A DNA stretch of 64,000 bases from Microbacterium sp. H83 (GTDB taxonomy: Bacteria > Actinomycetota > Actinomycetes > Actinomycetales > Microbacteriaceae). Position 1 is the first letter of the stretch. Every line of letters starts with the position of its first letter. Below the pieces are notes generated by a model. It was not told where the DNA came from. It worked only from the letters and a program-made list of their open reading frames with translations, and did no database searches. The position numbers and the translations under genes were made by a program. Below are positions 31,509 to 41,429 of this stretch, piece by piece. The DNA lies in NCBI RefSeq assembly GCF_001650405.1, contig NZ_LWCU01000012.1:162073-226072 (forward strand). Direction: 5' to 3'.

Positions 31509-32840
31509 TCAGCCGCCGTCGAGGATGCGGCGGATGCGCTCCAGCCGGGCCGAGATGTCGCGTTCAGCGCCGAGGTTCTTCGGCGCGTAGTAACGCCGGC
31601 CCTGCAGCTCGTCGGGGAGGTACTGCTGCGGAAGGATGCCGAACTCGCTGTCGTGCGGGTAGGCGTAACCGCGTCCGTGGCCCAGTCGCTTGGCGCCCGG
31701 ATAATGGGCGTCGCGCAGGTGCAGGGGCACACGGCCGAAGCCGCCGGCCCTGATGTCCGCGATCGCCGCGTCGATGCCCGTGTACGCCGCGTTCGACTTC
31801 GCGGTGGTCGCGAGGTAGACCGTCGCCTCCGCGAGCGGGATGCGCCCCTCCGGCATGCCGATAAACGCCACAGCGTCGGCGGCGGCCACGGCGATCGACA
31901 GCGCCTGCGGATCGGCCAGGCCGACGTCCTCGGAGGCCGAGATCACCAGCCGGCGGGCGATGAAGCGCGGATCCTCGCCCGCCTCGATCATCCGGGCGAG
32001 ATAGTGCAGCGCGGCATCCGGGTCGGAGCCCCGGATCGACTTGATGAAGGCGCTGATCACGTCGTAGTGCTCGTCGCCCTGCCGGTCGTAGCGCAGCAGC
32101 GCCTTGTCGACGGCCTGCGCCACGTCGTCGGCGGTCGCCTCCGGGGTCGCGCCCTCCCCCGCGTTCGACAGCGCGACGGCGGCGGCCGCCTCGAGTCCCG
32201 TGAGCGCGCGGCGCGCGTCGCCCGACGCGAGCCGGATCAGTGCGGAGCGCGCGTCGTCGGCCAGCGTCACGGCGCCGTTGAGACCGCGCGCGTCCTGCAC
32301 GGCGCGGTCGACCAGCACGGCGATGTCCTCGTCGGTCAGCGGCTGGAGCGTGAGGAGCAGGGAGCGCGAGAGCAGCGGCGAGATGACGGAGAACGACGGG
32401 TTCTCGGTCGTCGCGGCGATCAGGATCACCCATCCGTTCTCGACGCCCGGCAGCAGCGCGTCCTGCTGCGCCTTGGTGAAGCGGTGGATCTCGTCGAGGA
32501 ACAGGATCGTCGTCTGCCCGTACAGATCGCGCTGCGTGATGGCCTCCTGCATCACCTCGCGGACGTCCTTGACGCCGGCGGTGATGGCCGAGAGCTCGAC
32601 GAACCGGCGGCCGGACGAGCGTGCGATCGCCTGCGCGAGGGTCGTCTTGCCCGTCCCCGGCGGACCCCAGAGGATGATCGACACGGCGCCCGGCGATGCG
32701 GCCGCCGGGTCGGCGAGTGCGACGATCGGGGATCCCGCGCGGAGGAGGTGCTTCTGCCCTGCGACCTCGTCGAGCGACACCGGACGCATACGCACGGCGA
32801 GCGGCGTCTGGCCGGAGAGCAGTGCGGATGCGGAGGTCAT
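31509..32840 (-). CDS. rarA: Replication-associated recombination protein A (RarA/MgsA)
   Basis: Clamp-loader-like AAA+ ATPase acting at stalled replication forks. The 443-residue protein has Walker A GPPGTGKTT at 59-67, Walker B LFLDEIHRF near 115, sensor ATTENPSF near 145 and the C-terminal MgsA tetramerisation region (PLHLRDAHYPGAKRLGHG). ATG 32840 follows TAGCCT and GGAGGG directly, consistent with a leaderless mRNA. It stands alone, divergent from the small membrane protein gene. Confidence 0.96.
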   Translation of the reverse strand: MTSASALLSGQTPLAVRMRPVSLDEVAGQKHLLRAGSPIVALADPAAASPGAVSIILWGPPGTGKTTLAQAIARSSGRRFVELSAITAGVKDVREVMQEAITQRDLYGQTTILFLDEIHRFTKAQQDALLPGVENGWVILIAATTENPSFSVISPLLSRSLLLTLQPLTDEDIAVLVDRAVQDARGLNGAVTLADDARSALIRLASGDARRALTGLEAAAAVALSNAGEGATPEATADDVAQAVDKALLRYDRQGDEHYDVISAFIKSIRGSDPDAALHYLARMIEAGEDPRFIARRLVISASEDVGLADPQALSIAVAAADAVAFIGMPEGRIPLAEATVYLATTAKSNAAYTGIDAAIADIRAGGFGRVPLHLRDAHYPGAKRLGHGRGYAYPHDSEFGILPQQYLPDELQGRRYYAPKNLGAERDISARLERIRRILDGG

Positions 32841-32846
32841 CCCTCC

Positions 32847-32852
32847 AGGCTA
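32847..32852 (-). promoter_or_regulatory. Candidate leaderless -10 of rarA
   Basis: TAGCCT, six bases (GGAGGG), then ATG. The purine run is too close to the start to be an efficient ribosome site. Confidence 0.5.
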
Positions 32853-32976
32853 TCGCCGGTCGCCGACACCGGGCGTGGCGGGAGCCCCGGATCGTGACGG
32901 GTAGGCTCTCAGGCGACGTTTCCCCCGGCGCACGGCCCCCGAGCGCCGCACCTCCACCTCAGCAAGGGAGCACGGC

Positions 32977-33303
32977 ATGGCCGCACGCGGATCGAAGAGC
33001 GCGCAGCAGCGCACCGAGGCGGAGCGCGCTCGACGTCACGCGGCCCGCACGGAGTGGCACGACAGCCGCATCCGACGCCGGGTCAGGGACAACACGATCG
33101 CGAGCATCGCGGGCGCGGTCATCGTGCTCGCCGCCGTCGGCAGTCAGGTGGTGCACGCGCAGGTCGCGCCTCCCGCGCCCGAGCCGACGCCCACCGTCGA
33201 GCCGACGGACGCCCCTGCCCCGACGGACACCACGGCGCCGGAGCCTGCTCCGACCGAGACGCCCGCCGAGGAGTCCCCTGTCGAGGAGACGCCGGCCGGC
33301 TGA
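32977..33303 (+). CDS. Small membrane protein with Pro/Thr/Glu-rich outer tail
   Basis: A 108-residue protein of unknown function. It has a basic cytoplasmic N-terminus (residues 1-40, several Arg/Lys), one membrane segment (about 41-62, IASIAGAVIVLAAVGSQVV) and an extracytoplasmic tail of proline, threonine, alanine and glutamate repeats (PEPTPTVEPTDAPAPT), which looks like a wall-spanning stalk. ATG 32977 has AAGGGAG seven bases ahead. A -10-like TAGGCT is at 32902-32907, divergent from rarA, and a hairpin follows the stop. Confidence 0.8.
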   Translation: MAARGSKSAQQRTEAERARRHAARTEWHDSRIRRRVRDNTIASIAGAVIVLAAVGSQVVHAQVAPPAPEPTPTVEPTDAPAPTDTTAPEPAPTETPAEESPVEETPAG

Positions 33304-33321
33304 CGCGGGCCCGTCCCCGAT

Positions 33322-33349
33322 CTCACACACCGCGCCTGCGGCGTGTGAG
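33322..33349 (+). terminator. Hairpin after the small membrane protein gene
   Basis: CTCACAC pairs with GTGTGAG, then one mismatch, then CCGC with GCGG around a four-base loop. No U-tract. Confidence 0.5.
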
Positions 33350-33454
33350 CGCTTCGCACCAGACCTGTAACGCACCGCGCGATCGCCCGAAACCGGTCGC
33401 CGCGACCATGGACGCAGTGAGCACGCCGCTCCCCTCGTCCCCTGGAGGTCGCCC

Positions 33455-34339
33455 ATGTCGTACATCAAGCCCGCCGAGCTCGTCACCCGCATGGTGGACG
33501 CCGGCGCCTACAAGATCCAGCTGTCCACGCGAGACACCCTGATCCGCGCCTTCATGGGCGCCGCCATCCTGACGCTCGGCGCCGCCTTCGCGGTGACCGT
33601 CTCGACGCAGACCGGGCAGCCGCTGCTCGGCGCGCTGCTCTTCCCGATCGGCTTCGTACTGCTGTACCTGCTGGGCTACGACCTCCTCACGGGGGTGTTC
33701 ACCCTGGCGCCGCTCGCCGTGCTCGACAAGCGCCCCGGCGCCACGACGGGAGCCGTCCTCCGCAACTGGGGCCTCGTGTTCCTGGGCAACTTCGGCGGAG
33801 CGTTCCTGGTCGCCGTCCTGATGGCGATCTACTTCACGTACGGCTTCTCCACCGAGCCCAGCGCCGTCGGGCTCGCGATCGGCGAGATCGGCCACGGCCG
33901 CACCGTCGGATACGCCGATCACGGCGCGGCGGGAATGCTGACGCTCTTCATCCGCGGCGTGCTGTGCAACTGGATGGTGTCGACCGCCGTGATCCTCGCG
34001 ATGGTGTCCGACAACGTCCTGGGCAAGATCGTCGCGATGTGGCTGCCCATCTCGCTCTTCTTCTACATGGGATTCGAGCACTCGATCGTGAACATGTTCC
34101 TGTTCCCCTCGGGCCTGCTGCTCGGTGCCGACTTCACGATCATGGACTACCTGATCTGGAACGAGATCCCCACGGTGATCGGCAACCTCGTCGGCGGCCT
34201 GCTGCTCGCCGGGCTGCCGCTGTACCTGACGTACGGCCGACCGGCGACGCGTCGTGTCAGGACCCCGCGCGTCCGCGTCAGCCGCGCCCCTCGCGCCGTC
34301 GCGGCGGAGCGCACTCCCGAGCCCGCGGGCGTGGTCTGA
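33455..34339 (+). CDS. Formate/nitrite transporter family channel (NirC-like)
   Basis: Pentameric channel of the FNT family moving nitrite, formate or related anions. The 294-residue protein has six hydrophobic segments and the typical LFPIGFVLLYLLGYDLLTG and GVLCNWMV regions that line the pore, plus FYMGFEHSIVNM near the end. A basic tail of about 35 residues is cytoplasmic. Its neighbour across a shared terminator is the nirB-nirD-cobA operon, so nitrite uptake is the likely job. ATG 33455 has GGAGG six bases ahead. A half match to a GlnR-type site lies at 33367-33393. Confidence 0.92.
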   Translation: MSYIKPAELVTRMVDAGAYKIQLSTRDTLIRAFMGAAILTLGAAFAVTVSTQTGQPLLGALLFPIGFVLLYLLGYDLLTGVFTLAPLAVLDKRPGATTGAVLRNWGLVFLGNFGGAFLVAVLMAIYFTYGFSTEPSAVGLAIGEIGHGRTVGYADHGAAGMLTLFIRGVLCNWMVSTAVILAMVSDNVLGKIVAMWLPISLFFYMGFEHSIVNMFLFPSGLLLGADFTIMDYLIWNEIPTVIGNLVGGLLLAGLPLYLTYGRPATRRVRTPRVRVSRAPRAVAAERTPEPAGVV

Positions 34340-34346
34340 CGCCGCG

Positions 34347-34395
34347 GACGTCGACGGGCCCGGTGAGCGCACCGCTCACCGGGCCCGTCGACGTC
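34347..34395. terminator. Bidirectional 23-bp hairpin between the FNT and hemD genes
   Basis: A perfect 23-bp stem (34347-34369 with 34373-34395) with a three-base loop lies between convergent genes, eight bases after the transporter stop and 27 bases after the hemD/wHTH stop. It would stop transcription from both sides despite lacking U-tracts. Confidence 0.85.
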
Positions 34396-34421
34396 ATGGC
34401 GCAGATGAGGGAGGATGCGGA

Positions 34422-35546
34422 TCAGTCCTCGGTCACCGCCAGTCGGTAGCCGCGCTTGACCACGGTGTGCACGAGCTCCCGACCGCCGAGCGCCTCGCGG
34501 AGCCGGGCGACGGCCACCTCCACCGCGTGCGCGTTGCGCTCCGCGCCCGGAAGCACTCCGCCCAGGTCCGCACGCGAGAGCACCCGGCCGCCGGCGGATG
34601 CGAGGGCTTCGAGCAGCGCGGCCGCCGACCGCGACAGCGGGATGAACTCGCCGCCGACCACGACCCCTCCGCTGCGCACCTCGACGCGCCCCGGCTCGGT
34701 CGGCAGCGAGGGCGCACGGCCCCCGCCGAAGTGCGAGATCACGGTGCGCGCGAGAGAGCCGAGGCGCCCGCGGTCGGCGATCACGGTGTGGAGGTCCGCG
34801 GCATGGAGCGGCGCCGCGGTGATGGGCCCGACCGACGCCAGCAGCAGGCGCCCGGAATGCGAGCGGCGGCGGATGCCGTCGAGCACGCCCGCCTCCTGCG
34901 CGACGGCGATCCACGAGGCGGCGCCGGGTGCCGACGTGAACAGCACGGCGTCGGCCTCGCCGCCGGCCGCCTGCATCGCGGAGCGGCGGACGACCTCGGG
35001 GTCGGGAGGCGGGCCCCAGCGGTAGACCGTGATGCTGAGGACGTCGGCGCCGGCATCCGTCAGCACCTCGTCGAGGCCGTCGGATCCGGCACCGTGGTGC
35101 TGCACGAGGATGCGCTTGCCGGCGACACCCGAGGCGCGCAGATACTCGGCGACCTCTGCCGACGTCTCGCTCTCGGCCACCCAGTCGGCGGTGAAGCCCG
35201 CCTGTTGGATGGCGCCGTGCGCCTTGGGTCCCCTGGCGACGAAGTGCGCATCGCGGAGGGCGGCGTCGAGCGCCTCGTCGAGACCGTGCTCGTGCGCCGC
35301 GTCCATCCATCCGCGGAAGCCGACTCCGGTCGTCACGACCACGATGTCCGGCGGGTCCGCGATGACCCGCTCCGTACGGGCGAGCATCTCGACGTCGTCC
35401 GCTCCGGTCACGATGCTCAACGCAGGCGCTCGATGCACGACCGCGCCCCGCCGCTCCAGCGCGGTCGCCAGATCGACGGAGCGACGATCGGCGGCGACGA
35501 TGATCGTGCATCCGGCCAGAGCCGAATCGAGCGTCCGCACGGGCAT
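34422..35546 (-). CDS. Uroporphyrinogen-III synthase domain fused to an OmpR-type winged helix
   Basis: The 374-residue protein has an N-terminal HemD-like domain (about 10-260: VVTTGVGFRGWMD, VLFTSAPGAASWIAVA) and a C-terminal winged-helix DNA-binding domain (about 285-374: FIPLSRSAAALLEALASAG, VEVAVARLREALGG, VVKRGYRLA). Such fusions occur beside nitrate/nitrite genes in mycobacteria (Rv0260c type). It may sense a tetrapyrrole or intermediate and regulate nirBD, or still cyclise hydroxymethylbilane for siroheme; the sequence cannot decide. Its ATG shares one base with the cobA stop (TGATG). It is last in the nir operon. Confidence 0.88.
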   Translation of the reverse strand: MPVRTLDSALAGCTIIVAADRRSVDLATALERRGAVVHRAPALSIVTGADDVEMLARTERVIADPPDIVVVTTGVGFRGWMDAAHEHGLDEALDAALRDAHFVARGPKAHGAIQQAGFTADWVAESETSAEVAEYLRASGVAGKRILVQHHGAGSDGLDEVLTDAGADVLSITVYRWGPPPDPEVVRRSAMQAAGGEADAVLFTSAPGAASWIAVAQEAGVLDGIRRRSHSGRLLLASVGPITAAPLHAADLHTVIADRGRLGSLARTVISHFGGGRAPSLPTEPGRVEVRSGGVVVGGEFIPLSRSAAALLEALASAGGRVLSRADLGGVLPGAERNAHAVEVAVARLREALGGRELVHTVVKRGYRLAVTED

Positions 35547-36313
35547 CAGACGATGCTCTCGGCGATCATTCCGGCAGTCGGCAGCAGCAGCCCCGCACGC
35601 GCCACCTCGCCGAAGACGATGACGGAGGGGTTCACGACGGCGGCCGCGGCGGCATCCGCCTCGACGGTCGCCAGCGTGGAGCGGATCGTGCGCTGGCGCT
35701 CGGTGTGGCCGTTCTCGACGATCGCGACGGGCAGGCCGCCGTCCGCGCCGTGCGCGCGGGCGGCGCGGGCGATGCGCGGCAGAGCGGCCACCCCCATCAG
35801 GATCACGGTCGTCGCGGTCGGGTCCGCGAGCGACGCGAGGGCGCCGATGGAGAGGTCTCCGTGGCCGTTCACGATGTGCACGGCGGACGCGACGCCACGG
35901 TGGGTCACGGGGATGCCCGCGGCCTGGGGAACCGAGATCGCGCTGCTGATGCCGGGAGTCACCGACACCGGGATGCCCGCGGCCTCGCAGGCGAGCACCT
36001 CCTCTCCCCCGCGTCCCAGGACGAACGGGTCGCCGCCCTTGAGGCGGACGACCCTCTTGCCGGCGCGAGCCCGGTCGACGAGCAGCCGGTTGATCTCGTG
36101 CTGGGGAACGGGGTGGTCTCCAGGGCTCTTGCCCACGTCGATCACCTCGACGTGCGGAGCCAGCGCGCAACGCAGCTCCTCGAAGGGGCCCAGCCGGTCC
36201 GCGACCACCACGTCGGCGGCCATCAGCAGCCGATGCGCCCGGAGGGTCAGCAGATCGACCGGTCCCGGCCCGCCGCCGACGAGGTCGACGCGTCCGACGA
36301 GTGCCGGGCTCAT
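35546..36313 (-). CDS. cobA: Uroporphyrinogen-III C-methyltransferase (SUMT)
   Basis: Methylates uroporphyrinogen III twice to precorrin-2, the entry to siroheme, the NirB cofactor. The 255-residue protein is SUMT only; the CysG-type dehydrogenase/ferrochelatase part is absent, so those steps must be encoded elsewhere. Motifs: VDLVGGGPGPVDLLTLRA near 9-26, RLKGGDPFVLGRGGEE near 90-105 and VTPGISSAISVPQAAGIP. ATG 36313 overlaps nirD (ATGA). Confidence 0.95.
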   Translation of the reverse strand: MSPALVGRVDLVGGGPGPVDLLTLRAHRLLMAADVVVADRLGPFEELRCALAPHVEVIDVGKSPGDHPVPQHEINRLLVDRARAGKRVVRLKGGDPFVLGRGGEEVLACEAAGIPVSVTPGISSAISVPQAAGIPVTHRGVASAVHIVNGHGDLSIGALASLADPTATTVILMGVAALPRIARAARAHGADGGLPVAIVENGHTERQRTIRSTLATVEADAAAAAVVNPSVIVFGEVARAGLLLPTAGMIAESIV

Positions 36314-36671
36314 GCGTCCTCCCCTCGGACGCGGCGCACATGGACCGCGCGGTCGACGACGCTCACCGGCCACACGCGCAGCGCGGCATCCGGTCGGCCC
36401 TGCGTCTCGAGGCAGATGCCGGTGCGGAGATCGAACACCTGCTTGTGCAGCGGCGACGCGACGGTCGGAGCGTCGCCCCGCGAGCCGACGATGCCGCGCG
36501 ACATCACCTGCGCCCCGCTGTACGGATCGAGATTGTCGACCGCGTGCACGGAGCCGTCGGCCAGCAGGAACAGGGCCACCTGCTCGCCGTCGATCAGGGC
36601 GGCGCGGCCCCGCTCGACCTCGAGGTCGTCGATCGTGCAGACCCGGACGCCCGGAGCGGCGCTCACGACGC

Positions 36672-36675
<4 letters not shown>
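36310..36675 (-). CDS. nirD: Nitrite reductase small subunit
   Basis: A 121-residue Rieske-fold partner of NirB in assimilatory nitrite reduction. It has the family segments ALFLLADGSVHAVDNLDPYSG and VASPLHKQVFDLRTGICLE. The iron-sulfur ligands of true Rieske proteins (CxH, CxxH) are missing, as is usual for NirD. ATG 36675 overlaps the nirB stop (ATGA), giving 1:1 coupling. Confidence 0.95.
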
Positions 36676-39248
<2,573 letters not shown>

Positions 39249-39295
39249 GCTGCTCCAATCGACGGATGCCGTGCTGGCGACGATAGGAGCGCGGT

Positions 39296-39334
39296 GTTTC
39301 CCGCATGTGACGCGCGGTGTTTCCTGCGTCGAAC
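39296..39334 (-). promoter_or_regulatory. GlnR-like operator upstream of nirB
   Basis: On the minus strand: GTTCG-N6-GAAAC-N7-GTCAC-N6-GAAAC. The known GlnR box is gTnAC-N6-GaAAC repeated. Three of four half-sites match well. Two near-identical 16-base repeats (39289-39304 and 39312-39327) form the core, 48 to 86 bases before the nirB start. Further 11-base-spaced sites (GTGAG, GTTAC) extend upstream to 39356. Binding by GlnR is inferred. Confidence 0.6.
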
Positions 39335-39404
39335 GATCTGCTCACAGAACGGTAACGGCTGTTGTGAGATGCCGGGGCCACACTGAGACCGGGCTGCTCG
39401 TACT

Positions 39405-39410
39405 AGGCTG
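39405..39410 (+). promoter_or_regulatory. Candidate -10 box of the DUF349 gene
   Basis: TAGGCT about 50 bases before the GTG start. No clear -35. The rest of the 213-base divergent region is taken up by the nirB operator array. Confidence 0.35.
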
Positions 39411-39461
39411 AACATCGTCCTTTCCGCCTCCCGCGGGCCCTACCGCGCAAGGAGAATCACC

Positions 39462-40817
39462 GTGTCTGCCACCGAGCCGTCGAAGCCGACTCCCCCCGTT
39501 CCCACGCCCCCGGCCGTGCCGATGCCCCGCAAGGCGCCCACGCCCGCGACCGTCGCGCCGGCCGCGCCCGCATCGACGACGTCGACGAGCGACGCCGCCG
39601 AGTGGGGTCGCGTCGCCGACGACGGCACCGTCGAGGTCCGCGAGGGCGACGCCTGGCGCGTCGTCGGCCAGTACCCCGACGGCACGCCCGAGGAGGCGCT
39701 CGCCTACTTCGTGCGCAAGTACGACGACATCGCCTTCAAGGTGACCGCGCTCGAGCAGCGCCACCAGGCGGGCGGCGCCTCGGCGACCGATCTCGCGAAG
39801 CAGGCGGCGCACCTCGTCTCCGAGACGACGGATGCCGCGGCGGTCGGCGACCTGGTCGGACTCCGCGGCCGCCTCGACGCCCTGACCTCGTCGCTGTCCG
39901 AGGCCACGGCGCACGAGGCGCAGCAGGCGAAGGAGCTCGTCGACCAGGCCGTCGCCGAGCGCACCGCCCTCGTCGAGCGCGCCGAGGCGATCGCGTCCCG
40001 CGACCTGTCGAAGGTCCAGTGGAAGCAGGTCACCGCCGAGCTCGGCGAGCTGTTCGACGCCTGGCAGGCGCACCAGCAGAACGGGCCCCGCCTCTCGAAG
40101 GGCGTCTCGCAGCAGCTGTGGAAGCGGTTCCGCGACGCCCGGGGCACGGTCGACAAGGCCCGTCGCGCGTTCTACTCCGAGCTCGACGACGCGCACAAGG
40201 TCGCTCGCGACGCCAAGACCCGGCTCGTCGAGCGCGCCGAGGCCCTGGCCCCGCGCGGCGTCGACGGCATCCCCTCGTACCGCACCCTGCTCGACGAGTG
40301 GAAGGCGGCGGGACGAGCGGGTCGCAAGGCGGACGACGCCCTCTGGGCGCGGTTCAAGGCGGCCGGCGACGCGCTGTACTCGGCTCGCGCCGAGCAGTCC
40401 GCCGCCGAGGAGGCCGACTCGGCTCCCAAGATCGAGGCGCGTCAGGCGCTTCTCGAAGAGGCCAAGGCCGTCGCCGACGAGTCGAACATCAAGCGCGCCC
40501 GCGCGCTGCTCACCCGCATCCAGCGGCAGTGGGATGAGATCGGGCGGATCTTCCCGCGCGACAAGGAGCGCGCTCTCGACGACCGCCTGCGCGTGATCGA
40601 GCAGGCGCTGAAGGCGCGCGAGGACGTCGACTGGAAGAAGAACAACCCCGAGACCAAGGCGCGCGCGAACGACATGAGCTCCCAGCTCGTCGAGGCGATC
40701 GAGAAGCTCGAGGCCGAGGTCGCCGCTGCGGAGAAGGCCGGAGACAAGAAGGCGGCGAAGGATGCCGCCGACGCACTCGAGGCGCGCCGCGCCTGGCTCA
40801 ACGCCCTGGGCGGCTGA
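39462..40817 (+). CDS. DUF349 domain protein
   Basis: A 451-residue cytoplasmic protein with a proline-rich N-terminus (1-45) and long helical, charged repeats of the DUF349 type, each with a basic W-containing helix such as LWKRFRDARGTV and LWARFKAAGDAL; the third reads IQRQWDEIGRIF. No catalytic motif is visible, and most of the length should be coiled helix. The molecular function of DUF349 proteins is not established. GTG 39462 has AAGGAGA eight bases ahead. It is divergent from nirB and conserved next to rel in this family of bacteria. Confidence 0.9.
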   Translation: MSATEPSKPTPPVPTPPAVPMPRKAPTPATVAPAAPASTTSTSDAAEWGRVADDGTVEVREGDAWRVVGQYPDGTPEEALAYFVRKYDDIAFKVTALEQRHQAGGASATDLAKQAAHLVSETTDAAAVGDLVGLRGRLDALTSSLSEATAHEAQQAKELVDQAVAERTALVERAEAIASRDLSKVQWKQVTAELGELFDAWQAHQQNGPRLSKGVSQQLWKRFRDARGTVDKARRAFYSELDDAHKVARDAKTRLVERAEALAPRGVDGIPSYRTLLDEWKAAGRAGRKADDALWARFKAAGDALYSARAEQSAAEEADSAPKIEARQALLEEAKAVADESNIKRARALLTRIQRQWDEIGRIFPRDKERALDDRLRVIEQALKAREDVDWKKNNPETKARANDMSSQLVEAIEKLEAEVAAAEKAGDKKAAKDAADALEARRAWLNALGG

Positions 40818-40865
40818 GGTCTCCACAGATCGGTCTCACGACCACGGACGCGGGATGCTCCACGC

Positions 40866-40871
40866 CACACT
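40866..40871 (+). promoter_or_regulatory. Candidate leaderless -10 of the AbiEi-like gene
   Basis: CACACT, then six bases (GGCGGG), then ATG 40878. Confidence 0.35.
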
Positions 40872-40877
40872 GGCGGG

Positions 40878-41429
40878 ATGCATCCCGCGTTCCTGTATCT
40901 GCCCGGTGACCGCCTCGCGCTGCCCGAGCTGAGCGCGGCGGCGCTCGACGGCCACGTCGTGGCGGTGGGCGAGGGCTTCATCCCGGCCGACCTCGTCGAG
41001 GGTCCGAGCACCAGGGCGACCTCCCTCGCCCGCCTCATCCCGGCCGGCACGGTGGCCTCGGGGCCGACAGCCGCGTGGATCCACGGCGCGCGAGATGCTC
41101 CCCCGGCGCTCCATCACGTCCGTCGCGTCGCCCGTCGTCGGATCCGCCCCGCGCTCGATCGTCGCGTCACGATGCACGACGTGCACGTTCCGGACCCGGA
41201 GCTCGTCCGCCTCGGCGGGGTCGCCGTCCTGACGCCTCTGCGCACCATGGTCGACCTCGCGCTCGGCCTGCACCGCGACGAGTCGCTGATGCGCTGGATG
41301 ATCGGGCTCGCGCATGTCGACCCCGCTCTCCCGAGCGACGCGATCGACGTGCTCGCCTCCCTCGGTCGCGTGCCGGGCAAGCGCGCGGGCCGGGCCGCGC
41401 TCACCCGGATCAGCGTCAGGACGAGGTGA
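40878..41429 (+). CDS. AbiEi-antitoxin-like protein, orphan
   Basis: A 183-residue protein whose middle (GPTAAWIHGARDAPPALHHV near 61-80, then LTPLRTMVDLALGL near 115) resembles the core of AbiEi-type antitoxin and related DUF559-partner proteins of actinobacteria. No AbiEii nucleotidyltransferase toxin or DUF559 nuclease is next to it, so it is an orphan and may have another role. Its last 14 bases overlap the convergent rel stop. The family assignment is from short motifs only. Confidence 0.6.
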   Translation: MHPAFLYLPGDRLALPELSAAALDGHVVAVGEGFIPADLVEGPSTRATSLARLIPAGTVASGPTAAWIHGARDAPPALHHVRRVARRRIRPALDRRVTMHDVHVPDPELVRLGGVAVLTPLRTMVDLALGLHRDESLMRWMIGLAHVDPALPSDAIDVLASLGRVPGKRAGRAALTRISVRTR

